A stretch of DNA of 20,033 bases, taken from contig CAYOUJ010000045.1 of NCBI GenBank assembly GCA_964407165.1, positions 1 through 20,033 of the forward strand, given 5' to 3'. Each line of letters starts with the position of its first letter. Within the stretch, counting starts at the first letter, position 1. The DNA comes from CAZPKH01 sp964407165. GTDB lineage: Bacteria; Bacteroidota; Bacteroidia; Bacteroidales; Muribaculaceae. Under the pieces are notes generated by a model that saw nothing but the letters and a program-made list of their open reading frames with translations, ran no database searches and was not told the DNA's origin. Made by a program: the position numbers and the translations under genes. This document shows, in pieces, positions 1 through 6,937 of the stretch.

Positions 1-12
1 GTTATCATCATC

Positions 13-29
13 GCGCTCCTTTGGAGCGC
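13..29. other. Small perfect hairpin at the window edge
   Basis: GCGCTCC and GGAGCGC form a perfect 7-bp stem around a TTT loop. On the plus strand an AT-rich stretch follows, so it could end a plus-strand transcript entering from outside the window. On the minus strand no T-run follows it. The rest of positions 1-180 holds no gene I can support; it carries a weak CAGGG/CCCTG hairpin at 140-154 that may lie at the 3' end of the yifB transcript. Confidence 0.35.
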
Positions 30-180
30 ATTTATAAAAATATTGGTATTCGCTACCATGTAACACAATAGAATTATCTGTTGATCAGGCAATAGCGGCG
101 AGAGCCTCATCGATTTCCAATGTTACCTTTGTTTATTTTCAGGGTGCGCCCCTGGTGAGGGACTGAGTAGTTTCTCGTGG

Positions 181-1773
181 TCAGAAGGGGGTGGGGGCGG
201 CGGAGGCGGAGCCCCAGGAGCCGCGGTCGAGGCTGCGGTAGCCGATAGCCTCGTTGATGTGGGCGGAGGTGACGGGGAGGGCGGCGGCCTCGGCGGGGGT
301 GTGGGTGGCGGAGTAGTCGAGGTCGGCGATGGTGCGCGACACCTTGAGGATGCGGTCGTAGGCGCGTGCGCTCATGTCGAGGCGCGTCATGGCCGAGCGG
401 AGTATCTTCACGGCCTCCGGCTCGAGGTGGACGTAGCGGTTGAGCATGCGGCTGTTCATCTGCGCGTTGGAGTGTACGCCCGGCTCATCCTTGAAGCGCT
501 CGAGCTGCACGGCGCGAGCCTTGACCACGCGCTCGCGGATGGCCTCGGACGACTCTCCGGGGGCGGCCTCGGCAAGTTCCTCGAAGGGCACGGGCAGTAT
601 CTCTATCTGCAGGTCGATGCGGTCGAGCAGCGGGCCGCTGATGCGCCCTAAGTATTTGTTGACAGCCCCGGGAGGGCACGTGCATGGCTTGGTGGGGTGG
701 TTGTAATAGCCGCAGGGGCAGGGGTTCATCGACGCCACGAGCATGAATCCGGCGGGGTAATCGATGCTGTAGCGTGCGCGGGAGATGCTGATGTGGCGGT
801 CTTCGAGGGGCTGGCGGAGCACTTCGAGCACCGTGCGCGAAAATTCGGGGAACTCGTCGAGGAAGAGCACGCCGTTGTGTGCCAGGGAGATCTCGCCCGG
901 GGTGGGATTCTGACCGCCACCGACGAGGGCCACGGGGGAGATGGTGTGGTGCGGCGAGCGGAATGGACGGGCTGTCATGAGTTTGGAGCCCCCCTTGAGG
1001 TGGCCGCCGACGGAGTGTATCTTGGTGGTCTCCAGGGCCTCGGCGAGCGTCAGCGGGGGCAGGATGGTGGGGAGGCGCTTTGCCATCATCGACTTGCCGG
1101 CGCCGGGAGGGCCGACGAGCAGTATGTTGTGTCCGCCGGCGCACGCCACCTCGAAGGCGCGCTTGACGCTCTCCTGGCCTTTCACCTCCGAGAAGTCGCA
1201 GTCAAACACGTCGTGGGCGCGGGCAAACTCCTCGCGGGTGTTTACCACGGTCTGCTCGACGGGGTCGTCGCCGCTGAGGTGCCCGATGACCTCCTGCAGG
1301 GTGCAGACGCCGTAGACCTCGAGGTTGTTTACCACGGCGGCCTCGGTGGCGTTTGCCTGCGGGACGATGATGCCCTTGTAGCCTGCGGCGCGTGCCTTGA
1401 TGGCCATGGGGAGGACGCCGGAGATGGGCTGTACGGTGCCGTCGAGGCTCAGCTCCCCCATGATCATATACCGGCTCAGCTCGGGGGCCTTGAGGTGGTC
1501 GGTGCCGACGAGCAGTGCCACGGCTATGGGCAGGTCGTAAGCCGAGCCCTCCTTGCGGACGCCGGCGGGGCTGAGGTTGACCACCACGCGGTAGTGGAAC
1601 AGGTCGCCGGTGGTGTGCTCGAGGGCGCTCTGCACGCGGTTATAGCTCTCCTTGACGGCGGCGTCGGGGAGGCCGACGATGGTGAAGGAGAAACCGCGGT
1701 CGATGGCGGCCTCGACGGTGACCTCGATGGCGTCGATGCCCTGCACCGCGGCGCCGCTGACTTTTACAAGCAT
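181..1773 (-). CDS. yifB: YifB/ComM-family Mg-chelatase-like AAA+ ATPase
   Basis: A 530-residue cytoplasmic ATPase of the YifB/ComM family. ComM homologues studied in naturally competent bacteria are hexameric helicases that promote branch migration during DNA integration; the role in Bacteroidales is not established. The N-terminal ChlI-like domain (about 1-190) has the family opening MLVKVSGAAVQGIDA. The Walker A motif GPPGAGKS is near 221-228, Walker B LFLDEF has its acidic pair near 306-307, a cysteine cluster NPCPCGYYN...CTCPP is near 348-366, and the Mg_chelatase_C region ends the protein. Length matches the family. The frame stays open 33 codons upstream, but that extension has no family similarity and contains the putative promoter, so I start at 1773. 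It is read alone, 85 bp after the stop of the upstream ATPase gene. Confidence 0.93.
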   Translation of the reverse strand: MLVKVSGAAVQGIDAIEVTVEAAIDRGFSFTIVGLPDAAVKESYNRVQSALEHTTGDLFHYRVVVNLSPAGVRKEGSAYDLPIAVALLVGTDHLKAPELSRYMIMGELSLDGTVQPISGVLPMAIKARAAGYKGIIVPQANATEAAVVNNLEVYGVCTLQEVIGHLSGDDPVEQTVVNTREEFARAHDVFDCDFSEVKGQESVKRAFEVACAGGHNILLVGPPGAGKSMMAKRLPTILPPLTLAEALETTKIHSVGGHLKGGSKLMTARPFRSPHHTISPVALVGGGQNPTPGEISLAHNGVLFLDEFPEFSRTVLEVLRQPLEDRHISISRARYSIDYPAGFMLVASMNPCPCGYYNHPTKPCTCPPGAVNKYLGRISGPLLDRIDLQIEILPVPFEELAEAAPGESSEAIRERVVKARAVQLERFKDEPGVHSNAQMNSRMLNRYVHLEPEAVKILRSAMTRLDMSARAYDRILKVSRTIADLDYSATHTPAEAAALPVTSAHINEAIGYRSLDRGSWGSASAAPTPF

Positions 1774-1808
1774 ATCGGATGTGGTGTTAGTTTGCGTTTG
1801 TGTTTGTG

Positions 1809-1840
1809 CAAAGTTACCATAATTTCGGGCGGCGCGGAAA
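1809..1840 (-). promoter_or_regulatory. Putative promoter of yifB
   Basis: The minus strand reads TAACTTTG at 1809-1816, a match to the Bacteroidetes -7 box TAnnTTTG. A weak TTTC in the -33 position lies about 20 bp upstream. The box is 36 bp before the chosen ATG, which supports the start at 1773. Confidence 0.55.
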
Positions 1841-1858
1841 CATTTTGGAGAAAATTTT

Positions 1859-3181
1859 TCACATGTCGTCAAGAGTCAGGCACACGGGGGTGATATTTGC
1901 GTGGGGCAAGACGCCTTGGCGGAACGCCTCGACCTTTGCGGCGAATGCCTCGGGCTTGAGGTTGGCGCGGTTGCGCTTCACCTCGGCCACCAGCGCCACG
2001 GTGTCGCCAGGCTCAACGGCCACGATGTCTATCTCGCATGGGTCGGCGCCGTTCTTCCACCAGCCGCCGATGAGGTAATACCGGCGCTCCTCGGCGAGCC
2101 GTGCGCGGAAGTAACGCTCGAGCATGCGGCCGGAATATGTCGGGTAGTCCTCTCGTGCCATGCGCGCCACCTGCTCCACCATGCCGTGCTGTATATAGCT
2201 CTGATACTTGACTATGTAGCGGAACCAGAAGCGCAGGAAGCAGTCGGTCAGCTCGTAGCGGACGGTCTTGGACCGCGGCTTGGCCATCACGGGACGCACG
2301 GGGGTCACCAGCCGGTAGTCTTTCTCGAGGCGCTCCAACAGGCCACCGACGCTTTCAATGCCGGTCATCTGGCTTATCTGCGGGGCTGTGTTGTGGCCCG
2401 CGGCGATGCACCCCAATATTGAGTAATAGTTGCCGAAGTCCTTGCCAAACTCCTGTATCAGCAGCACGTTGCCCTCCTCGATGAAGATGGAGTTGGGCCG
2501 AATCACAAAGTCAATGATAGCGTCGACTGAAAGCGCCCCGCGGTCGGCCAGTATCTCGACGTATCGGGGCACGCCGCCGGTCACGCAATAGAGCGCCAAC
2601 AGATCGTCGTTGCTGTAGCCGGGTGCATAGTCGGCCATAATCTCCTTGAGCACCGATGGCGCAAAAGGCTCCAGGCGCAGTATTGAGTCACAGCGGCCAT
2701 ACAGGGGCTGCCCATAGTCGAGAAACACGCGGTGCATCATGGTCTGCAGCGAGCCGGCGGCGATGAAGTTGACGTGCGTGGTGTCCTTGTAGCGGTCCCA
2801 CACCTGCTGTATGCCGGAGAAAATTGTCGGATTGATTTTGAAAAACTCCTGAAACTCGTCGAAAAACAGTGTGAAGCACCTCTCACGACCCATACGCATC
2901 GCCTCCTCAAAAAGCTGCACCACTGAGGTTATTCCATCGGGCACGAATTCACCCAAGGCCTCGCGGATGGCGGCGGAGAACGCCTTGCAGAGCTCGGCCT
3001 CGGTGGTGCGAGCCACGAAGAGGTAAAGCATCGTCGTGCCCTCACAACTGCGCATGACGAGCTTGGTCTTGCCGATGCGTCGTCGGCCCATCACGGCGGT
3101 CATCTGTGAGTGTTGCTCAAAAGCGATTGCGCGGGTGCGCTGTAGCTCGTCGAGTTCAATCTTGCGGTCGTAAAACTTCAT
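1859..3181 (-). CDS. Archaeal-type AAA ATPase with C-terminal PD-(D/E)XK-like (DUF234-type) domain
   Basis: A 440-residue soluble protein of the COG1672 'ATP-binding protein' group. Walker A GRRRIGKT is at 32-39 and Walker B FTLFFDEFQEF has its acidic pair at 108-109. A winged-helix-like part follows in the middle (QISQMTGIESVGGLLERLEKDYRL). The C-terminal part carries CEIDIVAVEPG...ALVAEVKRN, a D...E-x-K arrangement typical of PD-(D/E)XK folds. Members are common in Bacteroidetes and archaea and are often called signalling or mobile-type ATPases, but their substrate is unknown and I assign none. The start at 3181 (MKFYDRKIELDEL) fits the family; the frame is open to 3235, but those 18 codons run into a strong hairpin and the promoter box. 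It is monocistronic by position, downstream of a strong terminator. Confidence 0.85.
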   Translation of the reverse strand: MKFYDRKIELDELQRTRAIAFEQHSQMTAVMGRRRIGKTKLVMRSCEGTTMLYLFVARTTEAELCKAFSAAIREALGEFVPDGITSVVQLFEEAMRMGRERCFTLFFDEFQEFFKINPTIFSGIQQVWDRYKDTTHVNFIAAGSLQTMMHRVFLDYGQPLYGRCDSILRLEPFAPSVLKEIMADYAPGYSNDDLLALYCVTGGVPRYVEILADRGALSVDAIIDFVIRPNSIFIEEGNVLLIQEFGKDFGNYYSILGCIAAGHNTAPQISQMTGIESVGGLLERLEKDYRLVTPVRPVMAKPRSKTVRYELTDCFLRFWFRYIVKYQSYIQHGMVEQVARMAREDYPTYSGRMLERYFRARLAEERRYYLIGGWWKNGADPCEIDIVAVEPGDTVALVAEVKRNRANLKPEAFAAKVEAFRQGVLPHANITPVCLTLDDM

Positions 3182-3195
3182 GGTTGTTTGATTTT

Positions 3196-3222
3196 TCGCG
3201 GCGGCGAAATTCGCCGCCGCGA
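3196..3222. other. 27-nt near-perfect palindrome in the ATPase leader
   Basis: Two 13-bp arms (TCGCGGCGGCGAA and its complement) surround one central base. The element fills most of the short untranslated leader between the -7 box at 3233-3240 and the ATG at 3181, so the mRNA would start with a very stable hairpin just before the start codon. On the plus strand it is followed by ATTTTTAG and could also act as a terminator in that direction. Confidence 0.7.
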
Positions 3223-3232
3223 TTTTTAGTTG

Positions 3233-3263
3233 CAAAGGTAATACTTATTTAATTCCCTGCAAA
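3233..3263 (-). promoter_or_regulatory. Promoter of the AAA ATPase gene
   Basis: The minus strand has TTTG (3260-3263), a 19-bp spacer and TACCTTTG (3233-3240), an exact match to the Bacteroidetes TTTG-N19-21-TAnnTTTG promoter. Transcription would begin near 3226, directly before the leader palindrome. This is the best promoter in the window. Confidence 0.8.
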
Positions 3264-3280
3264 ACATTATGATAAGAAAT

Positions 3281-3325
3281 TCTATTCCAAAAAAAATGAC
3301 ATTTTTGTCAGTTTTTTGGAATAGA
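3281..3325. repeat. 45-nt AT-rich inverted repeat
   Basis: Arms TCTATTCCAAAAAA (3281-3294) and TTTTTTGGAATAGA (3312-3325) are perfectly complementary over 14 bp. They enclose an inner 5-bp stem TGACA/TGTCA with a TTTT loop. It lies just upstream of the ATPase promoter and downstream of the amylase terminator. It may be a transcription end for either strand, an operator, or a remnant of a small mobile repeat; nothing in the sequence decides between these. Confidence 0.6.
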
Positions 3326-3365
3326 GATGGGTAACACGCTTATATTATGGGCATTATATACACAG

Positions 3366-3400
3366 CGAGCCACGGAAGGCGGGAGGCTTTCCGTGGCTCG
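3366..3400 (-). terminator. Strong hairpin terminator after the amylase gene
   Basis: CGAGCCACGGAA and its complement form a 12-bp perfect stem around an 11-nt loop. It lies 52 bp past the amylase stop codon on the minus strand. The T-tract on that side is weak, so it may work mainly as an RNA-stabilising 3' end; the GTTTGGGATTTT that follows on the plus strand would allow bidirectional use. Confidence 0.65.
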
Positions 3401-3410
3401 GTTTGGGATT

Positions 3411-3438
3411 TTAACCGGTTAACCGATTAACCGGTTAA
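3411..3438. repeat. 28-bp TTAACCGG triplet repeat, copy 1
   Basis: Three 8-bp units (TTAACCGG, TTAACCGA, TTAACCGG) plus a final TTAA. It lies 14 bp past the stop of the amylase gene. An element of the same length and design lies at 17565-17592, also just past the stop of a secreted-protein gene on the minus strand. Confidence 0.75.
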
Positions 3439-3452
3439 AGAGGAAACGGGGG

Positions 3453-6233
3453 TTACTTGACCAGGACCTTCGAGGCGGTGCCGTCAACGACTACCACGTA
3501 GACGCCGGCGGGGACGCGCAGGGTCGGGAACTGACGGCCGTAGACGTTGTAGACCCGGGCGGTCTGATAGTCGCCGGTGATGACGATCTCGCCCATGCCG
3601 CCGCTGACGGTGTAGTTGCGGGCGGTTACGTCGTCGGTGATGACCTTGTCGACGCCGACCACGCTGAGATCCTGGGTGCCGAGGCAGATGAATGCGCCGC
3701 CCTGGAGGGTCACGCTGCCGGTGGAGGCGTCGTAGGAGTAGGGGCACTCATAGCTGGAGGTGAGCACCTTGTAGTTGTCGTTGGACTGGTACATGAAGTC
3801 GACGCCGGTGATGGTGAGCTGGTCGACGGTGGGGTTGATGACGCAAACCATCTGCGAGGAGCCGTTGGCGGCGTACAGAGTGCGGCCGCTGCTCCAGTTG
3901 GTGGCGGCGCAGTTGATGCTGAACGTGGCGGTCTCGGAGAAGAGCGTGGGGTTGAGGGTGCGGATGCTGATCAGCTCGGCGTAGGTGTTGTAAAGGGCGC
4001 GGCGCTGCGGCACGTCATAGTAGCTCCAGTAGACGGGCTTGGGGTCGGTGTTGTTGCCGCCGGAGGAGTCCTTGGTGTTGGTGGCGTTGCCAAGCTCGCC
4101 GAACTGCCAGATCATGTGAGCGCCGGGGCACAGCAGCATCTGGGCGGCGACGGAGCCGAGGCGCACCATCGACACGTCGAGGTTGCCCTTGACGCCGGTG
4201 ACGCCCCAGGTGTCCTGCTTGTAGCCCATGCGCTGCTCGTCATGGCTCTCGGCGTAGCTGACGGTGGAGCCCCAGGTGCGGCTGTCTTTGGGCGCGTAGA
4301 AGCGCGAGCAGTTAGAGTCGGAGCTGTAGCCCATGGCAAACTGGCAGGCGGCGTTGTTGATGTTTGCCCAGTTGATGCCGCCGTTGGCAAACATGGCGTT
4401 CTCCTCGGAGGCGGTGGCGAGGTTCTCGTTGATTGAGTAGCCGTTGGGGTTGACGCTCTTGATGACGTCGGTCAGCTCCTTCATGCGTGCGATGCGGGTG
4501 GCGTTATACTTGTTGGTGTTGGAGTCGGAGTTGGTGCCGTAGCTGTTGTTGTCGCCCAGGCCCTTGACGAGGTCGAAGCGGAAGCCGTCGACCTTGAACT
4601 CCTCCATCCAGTAGCGCAGGCAGTCGTGCCACTGCTGCTGCACCAGCAGGTTGTCCTGACTCCAGTCGTTGAGCACGCTGTAGGCGTGAGGAGCGGTGGC
4701 GTTGTAGAATGGGTTGCTGCCCGACTCGTAGAGCTGGTACCAGGGGTGGAGGCCGTCGCTCTGGTTGAAGACGATGTCGAGGATGACGGCCATGCCGCGC
4801 TCGTGGCAGGCGTCGATGAACTGCTTGTACTGAGCCGGGGTGCCGTATGCCTTGTCGGGGGCGAAGTAGAAGTTGGTGTTATAGCCCCACGAGTTGTTGC
4901 CGTTAAACTCCATGATGGGCATCAGCTCGACGGCGTTGATGCCGAGGGTTTTGAGGTAGTCGAGCTTGTCCATGGCCTTGGCGAGGGTGCCGTTGCCCTT
5001 TGCCTGCCCCTCGGTGCCGGTGAAGTCGCGGATGAGCATCTCGTAGATTACCAGCTCGGAGGCGTCGACCCCTTTGAAGTCGGTGATGTTCCACTTGTAC
5101 TCGTTGCTGCGGTTGCCCTTGTATACGGCGAGCATGACGTTGCCCTCGACCTTGTCGTAGGGGTAGGGTATGAGGCCGGCGTATGTGCCGTCCTCGAGCC
5201 ACTTGTCGCTGTAGGGGTCGAGCACGAGGCGCGCGTAGGGGTCGCCCACGGCGTAGCTGCTGTCGATGAGATAATAGTAGGGATACTCTGTGTCGGGGTC
5301 GAGGCCGCTGACCTGCGTCCAGAAGTAGCGGATGTCGTTGACGTCGGTGTAATACATCACGGCGTCCTCCGAGGCCTTGTAGTCGGCCCACGAGCCGATG
5401 AGCAGGGCGTTCTTCTTGCCCGGGGCTGCGATGCAGAATATCACGCTGCCGTCGGCCTGGGCCACGGCGCCCATCTGCGGCGTGCCCCCGCCGGGATAAG
5501 CCTTCTGCTCAGAGTCCTTGGGGTAGCATACGGTCAGCGTCTTGGTCTCCGTGGTCGTGCCGTCGGTGGCCGTGGCGATGACGCTGCCGCTGAAGCCCTG
5601 GCTGAAGGTGTAGCTCTTGACCAGCGACGTTGCGTTGGTGGCCGAGGCTATGGGGGTGGAGGTAGTGCTGTCGATATAGATGTTGATGTCGGCGGCGGCC
5701 GTGGTCTGCGCGGTGAAGGTCACCGTTGCCGTCGACGAGTTGAGCACGGTCGAGGCATCGGAGGTGAACGACAGCTGGAAGCCGTCGGGGAGCACGTCGA
5801 CGAAGATGTCGCCGCCCGTGGCCGTCTTGCCCTCCTTAGAGCCGGTGGCGTTGCGGAAGACGAAGGCCAGCTGCTGGACCACCTCGTCGGGGTCGGTGAT
5901 GCCGTAATACTCGCGGATGTCGCCTATCTCCAGGCGCCACGTGTTGGGGCCGTCATACTCCAGGCGGTATTTGTCGCTGTTGTCGAGCCACGTGGGGGCG
6001 TATGCCCAGCTGCCGTTGCTCTTGTTGGTGATCACGCCCGTGTGGGCATATACGGGCGTGGAGCTGGTAAGGCCCATGCACCCCTGGTTGCCCAGGTCGG
6101 CGTGGAAGATGATGTAGACATCTTCGCTGTTCTCCTGCAGGGGCGACGGATGCGGCGTGACTATGTCCTGCGCCGCCAGGCCGCGTGCTGACAGCAGCGC
6201 GAGCACGGTCAGCAAGAAGTAGAGTTTTTTCAT
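3453..6233 (-). CDS. Secreted GH13 alpha-amylase-family glycoside hydrolase with T9SS-type tail
   Basis: A 926-residue exported enzyme expected to act on alpha-glucans such as starch or glycogen fragments. Residues 1-21 are a Sec signal peptide (MKKLYFLLTVLALLS...). Two beta-rich N-terminal modules (about 30-250) resemble starch-binding or Ig-like domains and are followed by a CBM48-like segment (about 250-370). The GH13 barrel follows (about 395-740), with region I DIVFNQ, region II GFRFDLVKG (nucleophile D554), acid E603 in SINENLA and D665 in ESHDEQR, so the catalytic triad is complete. The last 70 residues, ending in ARVYNVYGRQF...GVYVVVVDG...KVLVK, look like a T9SS type A sorting domain. 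The exact bond cleaved (amylase, pullulanase-like or branching) is not resolved. It has its own promoter and a leader full of hairpin repeats. No Sus genes lie beside it in this window. Confidence 0.9.
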   Translation of the reverse strand: MKKLYFLLTVLALLSARGLAAQDIVTPHPSPLQENSEDVYIIFHADLGNQGCMGLTSSTPVYAHTGVITNKSNGSWAYAPTWLDNSDKYRLEYDGPNTWRLEIGDIREYYGITDPDEVVQQLAFVFRNATGSKEGKTATGGDIFVDVLPDGFQLSFTSDASTVLNSSTATVTFTAQTTAAADINIYIDSTTSTPIASATNATSLVKSYTFSQGFSGSVIATATDGTTTETKTLTVCYPKDSEQKAYPGGGTPQMGAVAQADGSVIFCIAAPGKKNALLIGSWADYKASEDAVMYYTDVNDIRYFWTQVSGLDPDTEYPYYYLIDSSYAVGDPYARLVLDPYSDKWLEDGTYAGLIPYPYDKVEGNVMLAVYKGNRSNEYKWNITDFKGVDASELVIYEMLIRDFTGTEGQAKGNGTLAKAMDKLDYLKTLGINAVELMPIMEFNGNNSWGYNTNFYFAPDKAYGTPAQYKQFIDACHERGMAVILDIVFNQSDGLHPWYQLYESGSNPFYNATAPHAYSVLNDWSQDNLLVQQQWHDCLRYWMEEFKVDGFRFDLVKGLGDNNSYGTNSDSNTNKYNATRIARMKELTDVIKSVNPNGYSINENLATASEENAMFANGGINWANINNAACQFAMGYSSDSNCSRFYAPKDSRTWGSTVSYAESHDEQRMGYKQDTWGVTGVKGNLDVSMVRLGSVAAQMLLCPGAHMIWQFGELGNATNTKDSSGGNNTDPKPVYWSYYDVPQRRALYNTYAELISIRTLNPTLFSETATFSINCAATNWSSGRTLYAANGSSQMVCVINPTVDQLTITGVDFMYQSNDNYKVLTSSYECPYSYDASTGSVTLQGGAFICLGTQDLSVVGVDKVITDDVTARNYTVSGGMGEIVITGDYQTARVYNVYGRQFPTLRVPAGVYVVVVDGTASKVLVK

Positions 6234-6320
6234 GAGAGTAGTATGGTATTTGTTTGGTAAGAATAAATTTCGGTCAACAGTATAAACGCGTTTTCACGGC
6301 TAAAAGTTTGCCAAGGCGCA

Positions 6321-6470
6321 GGAGCGGGGCGGCGCCCTCGCGCCCCGCCGGGAACGGGGCGGCGCCCTCGCGCCCCGACAGGAGCGGGGCGGCGCCCTCG
6401 CGCCCCGCCGGGAACGGGGCGGCGCCCTCGCGCCCCGACAGGAGCGGGGCCGCGCCCTCGCGCCCCGCCG
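6321..6470. repeat. Tandem array of five 30-bp units of the GC-rich hairpin element
   Basis: Five uninterrupted 30-bp units start at 6321, 6351, 6381, 6411 and 6441. Each holds the 27-bp element (GGAG or GGAA, then arm CGGGGC, loop with GCGCCCTCG, arm GCGCCCCG) plus a 3-bp joint. Units 1 and 3 are identical, units 2 and 4 are identical, and the joints alternate CCG and ACA, giving a 60-bp higher-order period. Unit 5 differs from unit 1 only by G to C at element position 11. The array begins right after the amylase -7 box, so it forms most of that gene's 5' leader. In the amylase transcript it reads in the reverse orientation. Confidence 0.95.
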
Positions 6471-6474
6471 CCTG

Positions 6475-6506
6475 CAAAGGTACGAAAAATTTTGATGCAG
6501 CACACA
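6475..6506 (-). promoter_or_regulatory. Putative promoter of the GH13 gene
   Basis: The minus strand reads TACCTTTG at 6475-6482, with TGTG at 6503-6506 about 20 bp upstream as a weak -33 box. Transcription would start inside or just before repeat unit 5, giving a leader of about 235 nt containing the five hairpin units. Confidence 0.6.
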
Positions 6507-6538
6507 TACAGGGGCCGAAACCACCGAAAACTTTTCTT

Positions 6539-6573
6539 TTTGTGTGCCGGTTTCAAAATTTTGCGTATCTTTG
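6539..6573 (+). promoter_or_regulatory. Putative promoter of the cobalamin-regulated operon
   Basis: TATCTTTG at 6566-6573 matches the -7 consensus. The -33 element would be TTTG at 6539-6542 (23-bp spacer) or TGTG at 6541-6544 (21-bp spacer). It lies directly before the riboswitch, and its back-to-back partner at 6475-6506 drives the GH13 gene. Confidence 0.65.
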
Positions 6574-6589
6574 CGGCGCGAAATGCCGG

Positions 6590-6616
6590 CGGGGCGCGAG
6601 GGCGCCGCCCCGCTCC
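6590..6616 (-). repeat. 27-bp hairpin element inside riboswitch arm (P3-like)
   Basis: A full copy in reverse orientation relative to transcription. It is flanked by GCCGGC on both sides, so the whole segment 6585-6623 makes one long arm just before the GGAACAC core segment. Element position 11 is G. Confidence 0.9.
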
Positions 6617-6724
6617 CGCCGGCAGGAACACGGTGAAAATCCGTGACAGACTCCGCTGCTGTAATTTCCACGCCCGCCCCTGGCGGCGGGCAAACGTAAT
6701 GCCATCATGCCATTGGCACCCGTG

Positions 6725-6751
6725 CGGGGCGCGAGGGCGCTGCCCCGCTCC
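6725..6751 (-). repeat. 27-bp hairpin element inside second riboswitch arm
   Basis: A full copy in reverse orientation relative to transcription, between GGCACCCGTG and GTCAGCTGAGAAGG. In ordinary cobalamin riboswitches this place is a short variable arm before the conserved GGGAAGG-like segment. Element position 11 is A on the element's forward strand. Confidence 0.9.
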
Positions 6752-6894
6752 GTCAGCTGAGAAGGCGGCATTGCCGGAATAAGTCAGAAAACGATTCGCA
6801 CTCATATTTTCATGACGCCGACGGGACAATTCGGACAATGAAAGGACACCTGCCACCACACCCGACGTGGGTGCGTGGCGTAGCGGTGCGGACT

Positions 6895-6937
6895 CTCGTT
6901 TGCGTCTATGTCTATGGGCAAACGAGTATGTTTTTTT
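6895..6937 (+). terminator. Hairpin and U-tract before the receptor start: likely riboswitch expression platform
   Basis: CTCGTTTGC (6895-6903) and GCAAACGAG (6918-6926) form a perfect 9-bp stem with a 14-nt loop. It is followed at once by TATG and seven T residues. This has the form of an intrinsic terminator and lies about 95 nt past the riboswitch. The proposed start codon (6928-6930) lies between stem and T-tract, so the same structure could also block translation initiation. Confidence 0.6.

Larger units (their letters stand above)
6577..6800 (+). ncRNA. Cobalamin riboswitch with two inserted repeat elements
   Basis: The core is recognisable as GGAACAC, then GGTGAAAATCC (6632-6642), then a CCGCTGCTGTAA-type segment ending at 6664. 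Further on come GAGAAGGCGGCATTGCCGG and AGTCAGAAAACGATTCGC (6782-6799), a diverged B12 box that closes the domain. GCGAA (6578-6582) and TTCGC (6795-6799) can form the closing P1 stem. AATGCC and GGCATT form an inner stem. Two arms are extended by the 27-bp hairpin element (6590-6616 and 6725-6751). The downstream genes are a TonB receptor and a BtuG-like protein, as expected for B12 control. Cobalamin binding should lower expression. Confidence 0.85.

Noticed and set aside
124..131. Plus-strand TACCTTTG promoter box
   Set aside because: No -33 element lies at the right distance and no plus-strand gene follows; it would only drive antisense RNA to yifB.
1618..1640. Possible further element copy (GAGGGCGCTCTGCACGCGG)
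   Set aside because: It matches only about nine bases and encodes the conserved YifB motif NRVQSALEHTTGD, so it is ordinary gene sequence.
697..1893. Long plus-strand frame (398 codons) opposite yifB
   Set aside because: It is an antisense shadow of a conserved ATPase gene in GC-rich DNA, with low-complexity Val/Gly/Asp-rich composition.
4626..6191. Long plus-strand frame (521 codons) opposite the GH13 gene
   Set aside because: The opposite strand carries a complete GH13 catalytic triad and signal peptide; the shadow frame has Val/Gly/Ala-rich sequence and no domain.
6321..6470. CRISPR array
   Set aside because: The 30-bp units are directly joined with only 3-bp joints and no spacers, the same element occurs singly inside genes, and no cas genes are near.
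6838..6927. Upstream start for the receptor gene at 6838
   Set aside because: The extra 30 residues are not signal-peptide-like, and they would place the hairpin before 6928 inside the gene. I kept 6928, though this is not proven.
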